From Fusobacterium varium (GTDB taxonomy: Bacteria; Fusobacteriota; Fusobacteriia; Fusobacteriales; Fusobacteriaceae): DNA of 64,000 nucleotides. Numbering within the stretch: the stretch's first letter is position 1; every line of letters starts with the position of its first letter. The DNA lies in NCBI GenBank assembly GCA_002356455.1, contig AP017968.1, forward strand, positions 3,224,001-3,288,000, given 5' to 3'. Positions 8,815 through 16,634 of this stretch are shown one piece after another. Made by a program: the position numbers and the translations under genes. The notes beneath the pieces are model-generated. The model did not search any database, was not told the DNA's origin, and worked only from the letters and a program-made list of their open reading frames with translations.

Positions 8815-10023
8815 ATGCAAATCAAACATATTATCTCTAAAATCAATATAACAAATCTTTTAGGTAAAATCAAGAAATATTTTAAAAATGAGCATTTTGA
8901 GGATGTTAAACAGACTATTCAAAAATTCTTAGCCTGTTCTATTGATAAATCTTTTCTCTCTCTTCAATGCCCTAATTGTCATGAGGCGCATAAAATTAAA
9001 GTTACTTGTAAATCTAGATTTTGTCCTTCCTGCGGTAAACGTTATTCTGCTGTTTGAACTGAAAAAACTTCCACTTCTCTTATTGATGTTAAACATAGAA
9101 GTGTCCTTTTTACTATTCCTGAAGAACTTAGAATGTTTTTCTTCTATGATAGAGACCTTTTAACTAAGCTTGCTTATGCTGTTAATGATGTTTTTAAATA
9201 TCAATTTCATAACATTAAAGCAAAAAATCAAAGAATTCATAAAATTTCAAAATATTCCTCTAAATACTTTACTAACTCAGATATCATTCATTATGGATTG
9301 ATTACTGTTATTCATACCTTTGGACGCGATCTTAAATGGAATCCTCATATTCATGCTATTGTTACTTTAGGTGGATTCAATAAAAACTACCAATTTCTTG
9401 AAAAAAAATATTTTCATGTCAATTCCATTGCTGGACAATGGAAAAAAATGGTTATTGATATTGTTAAATCTGGAAATTATGACAAGCCTGAAATTAAAGC
9501 TAAAGCTTATGCTGCTGCTAACTACCTTTATCGCAAAAATACAAGATTCTTTTTCAATGTTGCAAAAAATGATTTAAATAATAATATTTATGCAATTAAA
9601 TATATTGGCAGATACCTGTCAAGAGCTCCTATCGCAGAATATAAAATTATTGATTTCTATGATAATAAGGTTACTTTCTATTATGAAAGTCTTGCTGATG
9701 ATAAACAAAGAATTGAGCTTACTTTAGATGCAGAAACATTTCTTTCTAAATTAATTATTCACATTCCCCCTAAACATTTCAAAATGATTAGGCGCTTTGG
9801 AATCTATTCTAGAAATATTAAATCAGAACTTAAAAATATCATGAAATTCATGAGAAAATATGTCTCTAAATATTCCAATTCTACTTTTTATCAACTTGAA
9901 ATATGGAAAGCTTTTGGAGTAAATCCTTTTTATTGTTTTAAATGTAATGCCAGAATGAAAGTTAAAAAAATATCATATTTTAATATACATACAGGCTCCA
10001 TTTGCTGGAAAGAATATCGCTAA
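8815..10023 (+). pseudogene. IS91-family Y2 transposase with in-frame TGA
   Basis: HUH-type rolling-circle transposase. The reading frame runs 403 codons from an ATG behind AAAGGAGA but is broken by TGA at 9055-9057, with no frameshift. Before the stop is the zinc-binding region (CPNC...CKSRFCPSCGKRY). After it, in the same frame, come the HUH motif NPHIHAIV, the two-tyrosine motif KYIGRYLSR and a C-terminal CFKC knuckle. The TGA probably replaces TGG (Trp). The same TGA is present in copy 2, so it predates their divergence. Without readthrough or internal initiation (ATG at 9133), the zinc domain and catalytic domain are separate. Confidence 0.85.
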
Positions 10024-10149
10024 ACAGCTGATTAACAATCAGCTTTTTTGTGCTGTCAATTTTAATCTTATTCGATTAATATATCTAATATGAATACAAA
10101 ATAATTAACATTTTTTATTTTTTTAACAAATTTATCAAATTATAATTTC

Positions 10150-11337
10150 CTAAGAAATAAAAATTATTTTTGTATTTTCTCCGTAATATGAATACGGTAC
10201 ATTTAATAAAGTATGAAAAAATTGTTGAGAAACATTATAAATTTTATTTTCTGTTGGTTTAGTTCCTTGAGGAGTTGTTCCAGGAAATGCTTCAGCATCA
10301 TAATCCGTTACTCCTACACTATAATTTCCTGAATTTCCACTTATGATGTATTCTCCAGATTTTAAACTTATTTGAGATATTACTCCATTATTTCCATTCC
10401 ACCAAAAGTATTGTACACTTGGATTTGCTCCACTTCCTGCTATTGATGGGGATGAAACATTTATTGGAACTATTACTGGCAGCGAAGGTGCTGTTGGAAG
10501 AATTATCATTGTTGGTTCATATCCTTCAGGTGCTGTTGGGGCACTTACTGTTATATTTTTTTCTGCTGGTGTTGCTGGTGTTGTTACTGTTGGGGCACTC
10601 ACTGAGATTTTACCAACTGCTGATGGTGTTGACACATTTACACTCAAACTTCCTGGTGCTGTTGGTGGTGTTATTGATGGTGCTGTTACTGTTGATATTG
10701 ATGGCACTACAGGACTTACTGTTCCTGGCAATGCACCAAGATTCACCACTGGTGCTGATACATTTACTGATACATTTGGATTGATCGTTGGTAATACTGG
10801 TTCAACAGGTTTTATATTGGCTCCCACTTCTATTGTCTCTCTAAAGACTTCATTATCAACTACCACTCCATTTCCAGCCATCACTTTATCTTTTCCTATA
10901 TTTCCTGTAGCTTTCAGTAAACTGCTGCCGTTTGATGTTCCATAATATTTATTAACTGCATCAATAGTTTTTGCAAATTCCTTGTCTGTTACATCTTTCA
11001 TCTTTCCATTATCTAAATACTGATAACTGAAAAAAACTTGTGTACTTGGCATCAAGGGCTTAGAGTAAAAATCTCCCTTTCTTACAAGTTCTACAAAGTC
11101 CGAATTATATTCTTTTATTAATCTTTCATTTTCTGCTATTTTTCTTTTTATTTCTTCGCGCTCTGTCTGAATTCTAGTTAAAAGCTCATTTTTAGTTTCC
11201 TGTATCTCTTCTGCTGTTATTCCTGCACCTAAAGATATCCCGCCTGTTATCATAAAAGCTATTAAAAGCGATAAAGAATAACTTACCTTTCTCTTTAAAA
11301 ATCTTTTTAGAGATTTTTCAATATCATTTTTTTTCAT
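10150..11337 (-). CDS. autotransporter N-terminal fragment, 3' end cut by IS91
   Basis: The protein starts with the fusobacterial autotransporter-associated N-terminal domain: a basic stretch (EKSLKRFLKRKVSYSLSLL), a signal-like hydrophobic segment, a coiled coil (residues 40-75) and then a Pro/Val/Thr-rich repetitive region (residues 180-300). Full-length relatives are usually very large and end in an outer-membrane beta-barrel; here the ORF stops at residue 395 with no barrel. Its last four or so codons and stop lie inside the IS91 right end, so the IS has truncated it or sits at a natural early end. Upstream is a FadA-like gene only 13 bases away, the usual fusobacterial pairing. It is probably non-functional as an autotransporter. 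Confidence 0.7.
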   Translation of the reverse strand: MKKNDIEKSLKRFLKRKVSYSLSLLIAFMITGGISLGAGITAEEIQETKNELLTRIQTEREEIKRKIAENERLIKEYNSDFVELVRKGDFYSKPLMPSTQVFFSYQYLDNGKMKDVTDKEFAKTIDAVNKYYGTSNGSSLLKATGNIGKDKVMAGNGVVVDNEVFRETIEVGANIKPVEPVLPTINPNVSVNVSAPVVNLGALPGTVSPVVPSISTVTAPSITPPTAPGSLSVNVSTPSAVGKISVSAPTVTTPATPAEKNITVSAPTAPEGYEPTMIILPTAPSLPVIVPINVSSPSIAGSGANPSVQYFWWNGNNGVISQISLKSGEYIISGNSGNYSVGVTDYDAEAFPGTTPQGTKPTENKIYNVSQQFFHTLLNVPYSYYGENTKIIFIS

Positions 11338-11350
11338 ATATCTTCTCCCC

Positions 11351-11932
11351 TTAGTTTCCTACTTTTACCTTCTGTTCCATTCTATCTAGTCTACTCAAGT
11401 ATTCTTTAAGTTTTTCATTTTCAAGCAAAAGAAGTTCTACTTCATTATTATTTGAGTTAAACTTATCATTTACTTCATCAAATTTCTGACTTAAAAATGC
11501 TCTGTTTTCATCTGGCTCTATTCCTAAAACCTCTTCTAGCTTCATAATTTCCTCTTCTTCTGCCTTTAAAAATACCATTCTTTCCTTTCCTATTTTAAAA
11601 GCTTCTCCTGCTGCTGCCATTCTTGCTTCTGGATTGTTTTCACTTCTGAATACTTTTTCCTCAAGAGATTCATTCATATTTCTTCTAATGTCTTCAATTA
11701 TTTTCTTTCCTTTTTTCTCCTCTGCTTTTTCAGCAGCTATTCTGGCTTTTTCCTCTGCTGCTTTGATTTTTTCTGCTTCTTTAGCAGCTCTTTCCTTTTC
11801 TTTTTCTTCCATACGAATTTCTTTTCTTATTTCCTCAAGAACTTTCATTCCCTCTTTTTCACTTATTTCCTGTGAATAAAGAACTGTTCCTAAGTTAGCT
11901 AAAAGAAAAACACCTATAATTGCTTTCTTCAT
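11351..11932 (-). CDS. FadA-like secreted coiled-coil protein
   Basis: Small exported protein (193 residues): a signal peptide (KKAIIGVFLLANLGTVLYSQ) followed by almost continuous charged helix. The middle is rich in Glu, Lys and Ala (about residues 40-85, a strong coiled coil), and a C-terminal helix ends in EQKVKVGN, which resembles the ending of FadA-type adhesins. It directly precedes the autotransporter gene and is surely co-transcribed with it. Such small helical proteins commonly accompany large fusobacterial autotransporters. Adhesion or assembly help is inference from that pairing; length and sequence are not those of classical FadA (about 129 residues). Confidence 0.6.
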   Translation of the reverse strand: MKKAIIGVFLLANLGTVLYSQEISEKEGMKVLEEIRKEIRMEEKEKERAAKEAEKIKAAEEKARIAAEKAEEKKGKKIIEDIRRNMNESLEEKVFRSENNPEARMAAAGEAFKIGKERMVFLKAEEEEIMKLEEVLGIEPDENRAFLSQKFDEVNDKFNSNNNEVELLLLENEKLKEYLSRLDRMEQKVKVGN

Positions 11933-11993
11933 AAATCCTCCCTTTTATTAATATTGAAAATATATAAACCTTACTTTATGTTTTAAGGTATTT

Positions 11994-12494
11994 TTAATTT
12001 AAAATCTTTATTTCGCTCACATAATGATTATGTTTATTTATTTTTGCCATTAAATACCCTTTTTCCTCATCTATAAATATTTTTTCTACTTTCCCTTCAT
12101 ATATTTCTCCATTTGTACAAACTTTTAAACTTTTTTTATTTTTTTCAAAAGAGTTTATGCATATAATTTTTTCCCAAAATAAAATAGATTCTCTAACAAA
12201 TGGTTGAAGAACAGCATATTCAGAAAAAATTTTTCTGATTTTTTCTGAATCATTTTTTCCATCTATTTTTTTGCTCAATTCTTCATAGTAAATTTTATTT
12301 GTCTTATTTAAGTTAAATTGAAGATATTCATTTTTATTAAATTGAATATCACAATAACAATTTAAATTTTCTCTTGAGAATTTCAACAAAATTTCATTAC
12401 AAAGTTTTTCTTTTGTTATGTCAAAATGTTTTTGATCTTCCTTTAAAGTCTTTAATACGAACTCAGGAACTGCAACTTTAATTTTTTCTTTCAA
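11994..12494 (-). CDS. putative RHH/WYL-type regulator
   Basis: 166 residues in two parts. Residues 4-40 (KVAVPEFVLKTLKEDQKHF...KLCNEILLKF) have the strand-helix-helix pattern of a ribbon-helix-helix DNA-binding domain. Residues 90-166 (PFVRESILFWEKI...KSLKV...EKGYLMAKIN...YVSEIKIL) resemble a WYL ligand-sensing domain. The start is a TTG behind GGGAGGAAAA. It is transcribed toward the FadA-like/autotransporter pair 61 bases away. An ACCTTA/TAAGGT inverted repeat lies in that gap and could be its operator or a weak terminator. Both domain calls are from pattern only. Confidence 0.5.
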   Translation of the reverse strand: MKEKIKVAVPEFVLKTLKEDQKHFDITKEKLCNEILLKFSRENLNCYCDIQFNKNEYLQFNLNKTNKIYYEELSKKIDGKNDSEKIRKIFSEYAVLQPFVRESILFWEKIICINSFEKNKKSLKVCTNGEIYEGKVEKIFIDEEKGYLMAKINKHNHYVSEIKILN

Positions 12495-13237
12495 AATTTT
12501 CCTCCCAGATCATAAATTAAAACTTATATTCAGAATAAAACTTTTTAAGTTTTAATAGTATTATTATACTTTATTTTATCTTTTTTAATAATACAGGTAA
12601 ATTCTAATTTTTAAGTTCTATTTTATGGATATTTTTTTTATATTTTTATCTGTAAAAAATAGCTTGATATAAATTATTATTAATAATTTTAAAGAATATT
12701 ATCAAAAAAAATTATATTATTTTTTAGAATAAATTTCATAAAATTAGTTCTTGATTTTTCAAATGCTACATATTATATCAACATATAAAAAAACGATAAT
12801 TTCCTATAATTCTACAAAATTTTATCAATATAAATAGTATATTTTTATATTTCTTTTTATATATCTAATAAAATCCAATAAATATTATCATAATTAGAAC
12901 ACTTTTATAACATAATAAATTTATATTTATTCTTTATTTTTCAAGTAATAAAATAGTATCGACTGCGTTCAATATTTTTTTCTTCAAAAATATATAAATA
13001 AATTTTATTTTTTTATATAATTTCAATTTTCACTAAAATTAATCTAGTCCAATATATATGATAAAAATAAACTTGAATTTTTAATTTGAATATAGTAATA
13101 TTTAACTTAAGTTGTTTTATATTAAAAAAAAATATCCATGGAATTTTTAAAAATTTTCTTTAAATATTTAAGTAACTTTTCCAAAAGCTTTTGAAAGACT
13201 TTGACATAGAATACTGAATTTACTAAGGAGAGTTAAA
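12495..13237. other. 743-base AT-rich gap without a recognisable gene
   Basis: This stretch lies between the divergent regulator and recombinase genes. I see no ORF with a ribosome site, no RNA gene and no tandem array. It is extremely AT-rich with scattered short palindromes. The least AT-rich spot is around 12957-12980 (TATCGACTGCGTTCAATATT). It must hold both divergent promoters and could hold a recombination site for the adjacent recombinase, but no clear inverted pair was found. Confidence 0.6.
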
Positions 13238-13834
13238 ATGGATAAAAGAGGGCAAGAAGTTAGATACATAAATTCTGATGATTTAGTACAAATAAGAAAC
13301 TATTTTAAAAATAATAAAAAAGTAGTAATACTTTCTTTAATAAATATAGGAGTAAATGTTGGATTGAGAATTTCTGATCTTTCCAAATTAAAGTTTGAAA
13401 ATATAAACCCTGATTATACAATAAAATTAAGAGAGAAGAAAACAAAAAAAATACGAAAAATAAAATTTAATTTAGTCTGCCAAAAAGCAATTAGAGATTT
13501 AAAGGAATATTATGAAGGATTAGGTTATTCCTCAGAAAAAGGATTTTTATTTAAATCCTTAAATAGAAAATATGTAAAAGAATTATATGATAAACCTCTT
13601 TCTAATGTTGGCATTTCTAAATACCTAAACAAAGCAAAAAAAGATTTAAATATCAGTTATCCCATTGGAACTCATTCTCTAAGAAAGACTTGGGGACATA
13701 GGGTTTATAAAGGTACTCTTGATATAGCAGTAGTGATGTCTATTCTCAATCATTCTTCAGCAGAGCAAACATTAAAATATATTGGAATAGATGAAGACCG
13801 AACAAATGAAATTTATGAAAATTTTAAAATTTAA
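13238..13834 (+). CDS. small tyrosine recombinase (FimB/XerD-like)
   Basis: Catalytic domain of a tyrosine site-specific recombinase in a 198-residue protein without the usual N-terminal core-binding domain, the size of FimB/FimE. All active-site residues can be placed: Arg in GLRISDLSKL, Lys in the REKKTKK beta-hairpin, the H-x-x-R box HSLRKTWGH, His in LNHSS and the nucleophile Tyr in TLKYIGI. A ribosome site (AAGGAGAG) lies before the ATG, and a good terminator follows. It stands alone on the plus strand beside an AT-rich gap and the autotransporter pair, so a DNA-inversion role is possible but no invertible segment was identified. Confidence 0.88.
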   Translation: MDKRGQEVRYINSDDLVQIRNYFKNNKKVVILSLINIGVNVGLRISDLSKLKFENINPDYTIKLREKKTKKIRKIKFNLVCQKAIRDLKEYYEGLGYSSEKGFLFKSLNRKYVKELYDKPLSNVGISKYLNKAKKDLNISYPIGTHSLRKTWGHRVYKGTLDIAVVMSILNHSSAEQTLKYIGIDEDRTNEIYENFKI

Positions 13835-13877
13835 TATAGAACAGATATTAAATTAAAATTTTACAAAAATTATTTCA

Positions 13878-13925
13878 AGGCACACTTTTAATGATTAAGT
13901 ATTATTAAAAGTGTGTCTTTTTTTA
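13878..13925 (+). terminator. terminator of the recombinase gene
   Basis: The stem GCACACTTTTAAT pairs with ATTAAAAGTGTGT (G-T tolerated) and a T-run follows. It lies about 45 bases after the recombinase stop. Confidence 0.85.
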
Positions 13926-14010
13926 ATAATAAAAAAATGATATAATAAATATATTATTTTATACATTTTAATTATGAAAAATACTTTATAAATATATCAA
14001 GGAGGAAATT

Positions 14011-15114
14011 ATGAGAATAAGTATTGTAATACTTGGAATTATTTTTATGCTGATTTCTACATTTTCTTATGCCTGTACAGGAGTAACTATAAAAACTAAT
14101 ACTGATAAAATGATTCAAGCCAGAACAATAGAGTATGGAGAGGGAGATTTAAATAGTGAGATTGTCATATCACCTAAAGAAAAAGAGTTTCAATCTTTAA
14201 CTCCTGATGGAAAAATGAATGGGCACAAATGGAAAGCAAAATATGGTTTTGTTGGAATTGCCATTATCTCAGATTTATTTATAGGAGAAGGTATTAATGA
14301 AGCTGGACTCAATGCAGGACTTTTTTATTTTCCACATTATGGAAGCCTTACAAAATACAATGAAAAAATTTCAAAAGAATCTGTAACAGATATGCAGCTA
14401 GTGACTTGGATACTTTCTAATTTTTCAACTGTTGATGAAGTAAAAGAAGGACTAAAAAAAATTAAGGTGGTAAATATAGGAAATGATAAAAATGGTCTTC
14501 CTTTACCTACAGCACACTGGAGAATTGCAGATGCTTCTGGAAAAAATATAGTTCTTGAAATAATTAATAATGGAGAGGTTAAGATATATGATAACGAAAT
14601 AGGAGTTTTAACAAATTCCCCTGATTATGAGTGGCATTTAAAAAATTTAAATAATTATATTAATCTTTATTCAGGAAATGCAAAAGATTATACTATGAAC
14701 AATCACAAAATATTTTCATTTGGAGCTGGAACTGGAGCTTTAGGCCTGCCAGGAGACATAACACCTCCTTCAAGATTCATCAGAGCTTTTTATTATTTAA
14801 ATACAATGAAACCTGCAAATACTTCCTTAGAAGGAATACAAGAGGCTTTCCATATTCTAAATAATTTTGATATCCCTATTGGAGCTGAATATCCTTTGGA
14901 GCACAAAGAAAACATACCTGATAATCTCTTAAGTGCAACTCAATGGACATCAGTATGTAATATAAATGATAAAGAATTTTATTATAAAACTATGCACAAT
15001 AGCCAAATAAGAAAAATAGATTTAAAAAAAATAGATTTTTCAAAGACAAAATATCAGATACTTCCTTTAGATAAAAGCTTTGAAGAAAGTATTTCAGAAA
15101 TAGATATAAAATAA
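14011..15114 (+). CDS. secreted choloylglycine hydrolase-family (BSH/PVA) amidase
   Basis: N-terminal-nucleophile hydrolase of the linear amide C-N hydrolase family, which includes bile salt hydrolases and penicillin V acylases. The first 22 residues form a signal peptide ending SYA. The very next residue is the catalytic Cys (CTGVTIK), so export cleavage would expose the nucleophile. Other expected residues are present: Arg in QARTIEYG, Asn in LTNSPDY and Arg in PPSRFIRAFYY. The RTIEYG version (not RNMD) suggests the Gram-negative-type PVA/BSH cluster. Length is 367. Bile salt or acyl-homoserine/penicillin substrates cannot be told apart here. AAGGAGG precedes the ATG; IS91 copy 2 begins 28 bases after the stop. 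Confidence 0.88.
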   Translation: MRISIVILGIIFMLISTFSYACTGVTIKTNTDKMIQARTIEYGEGDLNSEIVISPKEKEFQSLTPDGKMNGHKWKAKYGFVGIAIISDLFIGEGINEAGLNAGLFYFPHYGSLTKYNEKISKESVTDMQLVTWILSNFSTVDEVKEGLKKIKVVNIGNDKNGLPLPTAHWRIADASGKNIVLEIINNGEVKIYDNEIGVLTNSPDYEWHLKNLNNYINLYSGNAKDYTMNNHKIFSFGAGTGALGLPGDITPPSRFIRAFYYLNTMKPANTSLEGIQEAFHILNNFDIPIGAEYPLEHKENIPDNLLSATQWTSVCNINDKEFYYKTMHNSQIRKIDLKKIDFSKTKYQILPLDKSFEESISEIDIK

Positions 15115-15142
15115 TTTTTAAATAAAAAATATTTTAATTTAT

Positions 15143-16586
15143 ATAAAAAAAGCTGAGTAACATTTAAAAAAATGTTTTACTCAGCTCTCTTTTTTGTATA
15201 ATATAGTTACCACCCTAATTATACAAAGGAGACATTCATGCAAATCAAACATATTATCTCTAAAATCAATATAACAAATCTTTTAGGTAAAATCAAGAAA
15301 TATTTTAAAAATGAACATTTTGAGGATGTTAAACAGACTATTCAAAAATTCTTAGCTTGTTCTATTGATAAATCTTTTCTCTCTCTTCAATGCCCTAATT
15401 GTCATGAGGCGCATAAAATTAAAGTTACTTGTAAATCTAGATTTTGTCCTTCCTGCGGTAAACGTTATTCTGCTGTTTGAACTGAAAAAACTTCCACTTC
15501 TCTTATTGATGTTAAACATAGAAGTGTCCTTTTTACTATTCCTGAAGAACTTAGAATGTTTTTCTTCTATGATAGAGACCTTTTAACTAAGCTTGCTTAT
15601 GCTGTTAATGATGTTTTTAAATATCAATTTCATAACATTAAAGCAAAAAATCAAAGAATTCATAAAATTTCAAAATATTCCTCTAAATACTTTACTAACT
15701 CAGATATCATTCATTATGGATTGATTACTGTTATTCATACCTTTGGACGCGATCTTAAATGGAATCCTCATATTCATGCTATTGTTACTTTAGGTGGATT
15801 CAATAAAAACTACCAATTTCTTGAAAAAAAATATTTTCATGTCAATTCCATTGCTGGACAATGGAAAAAAATGGTTATTGATATTGTTAAATCTGGAAAT
15901 TATGACAAGCCTGAAATTAAAGCTAAAGCTTATGCTGCTGCTAACTACCTTTATCGCAAAAATACAAGATTCTTTTTCAATGTTGCAAAAAATGATTTAA
16001 ATAATAATATTCATGCAATTAAATATATTGGCAGATATCTATCAAGAGCTCCTATCGCAGAATATAAAATTATTGATTTCTATGATAATAAGGTTACTTT
16101 CTATTATGAAAGTCTTGCTGATGATAAACAAAGAATTGAACTTACTTTAGATGCGGAAACATTTCTTTCCAAATTAATTATTCACATTCCCCCTAAACAT
16201 TTCAAAATGATTAGGCGCTTTGGAATCTATTCTAGAAATATTAAATCAGAACTTAAAAACATCATGAAATTCATGAGAAAATATGTCTCTAAATATTCCA
16301 ATTTTACTTTTTATCAACTTGAAATATGGAAAACTTTTGGAGTAAATCCTTTTTATTGTTTTAAATGTAATACCAGAATGAAAGTTAAAAAAATATCATA
16401 TTTTAATATACATACAGGCTCCATTTGCTGGAAAGAATATCGCTAAAAAGCTGATTAACAATCAGCTTTTTTGTGCTGTCAATTTTAATCTTATTCAATT
16501 AATATATCTAATATGAATACAAAATAATTAACATTTTTTATTTTTTTAACAAATTTATCAAATTATAATTTCCTAAGAAATAAAAA
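15143..16586 (+). mobile_element. IS91-family insertion sequence, copy 2
   Basis: Second copy (1,444 bp, one A fewer in the left hairpin), in the same orientation as copy 1 and differing by only scattered substitutions. The left end starts just after the choloylglycine hydrolase gene. The right end (AAATAAAAA) abuts the terminator stem of the AbgT gene, so the element sits in that terminator's U-tract. The two copies form a 6.4-kb spaced direct repeat. Confidence 0.85.
15238..16446 (+). pseudogene. IS91-family Y2 transposase with in-frame TGA (copy 2)
   Basis: Same 403-codon frame as copy 1, with TGA at 15478-15480 between the zinc-binding part and the HUH/Y2 catalytic part. Relative to copy 1 the catalytic part has four residue changes (Tyr to His, Ser to Phe and two Ala to Thr). 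The zinc part is unchanged in protein. Shared TGA plus later changes show that the interrupted form was itself duplicated. Confidence 0.85.
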
Positions 16587-16618
16587 AAACCGTAAATATA
16601 TTTCTATATTTACAGTTT
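16587..16618 (-). terminator. terminator of the AbgT transporter gene
   Basis: The hairpin AAACCGTAAATATA with TATATTTACAGTTT (one mismatch) lies just beyond the transporter stop. On the minus strand the following T-run is partly made of the inserted IS91 end. Confidence 0.75.
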
Positions 16619-16634
16619 ATAATTATTATAGTAT

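Larger units (their letters stand above)
8719..10163 (+). mobile_element. IS91-family insertion sequence, copy 1
   Basis: The boundaries come from comparing this copy with the nearly identical one at 15143-16586: identity starts at the AT before the A-run at 8720 and stops after the A-run near 10163 (1,445 bp). The left end carries the AGCTGAGTAA hairpin. The right end carries a hairpin (AGCTGATTAACAATCAGCT) just after the transposase stop, then an AT-rich tail. No target duplication is seen, which fits HUH (Y2) transposition. The right end forms the 3' end of the neighbouring autotransporter gene. Confidence 0.85.

Noticed and set aside
9055-9057. TGA in the IS91 transposase read as selenocysteine or as a recoded Trp codon
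   Set aside because: TGA works as a normal stop elsewhere in the window and no SECIS-like stem is evident after it. A plain nonsense change is simpler, though readthrough is not excluded.
10150-10163. Target-site duplication of the IS91 copies
   Set aside because: Flanks of both copies share no direct repeats beyond A/T runs, as expected for HUH transposition.
10419-10784. Plus-strand 121-residue Leu-rich ORF
   Set aside because: It is antisense to the Pro/Val/Thr-rich repeat region of the autotransporter gene; the composition follows from the repeat and there is no ribosome site.
12495-13237. CRISPR array or tandem repeats in the AT-rich gap
   Set aside because: No regularly spaced repeats are present; the similarity is only general AT-richness.
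14011-14080. Lipoprotein signal in the choloylglycine hydrolase
   Set aside because: Residues before the Cys are S-Y-A rather than the usual Leu-containing lipobox, and the Cys is the expected catalytic nucleophile.
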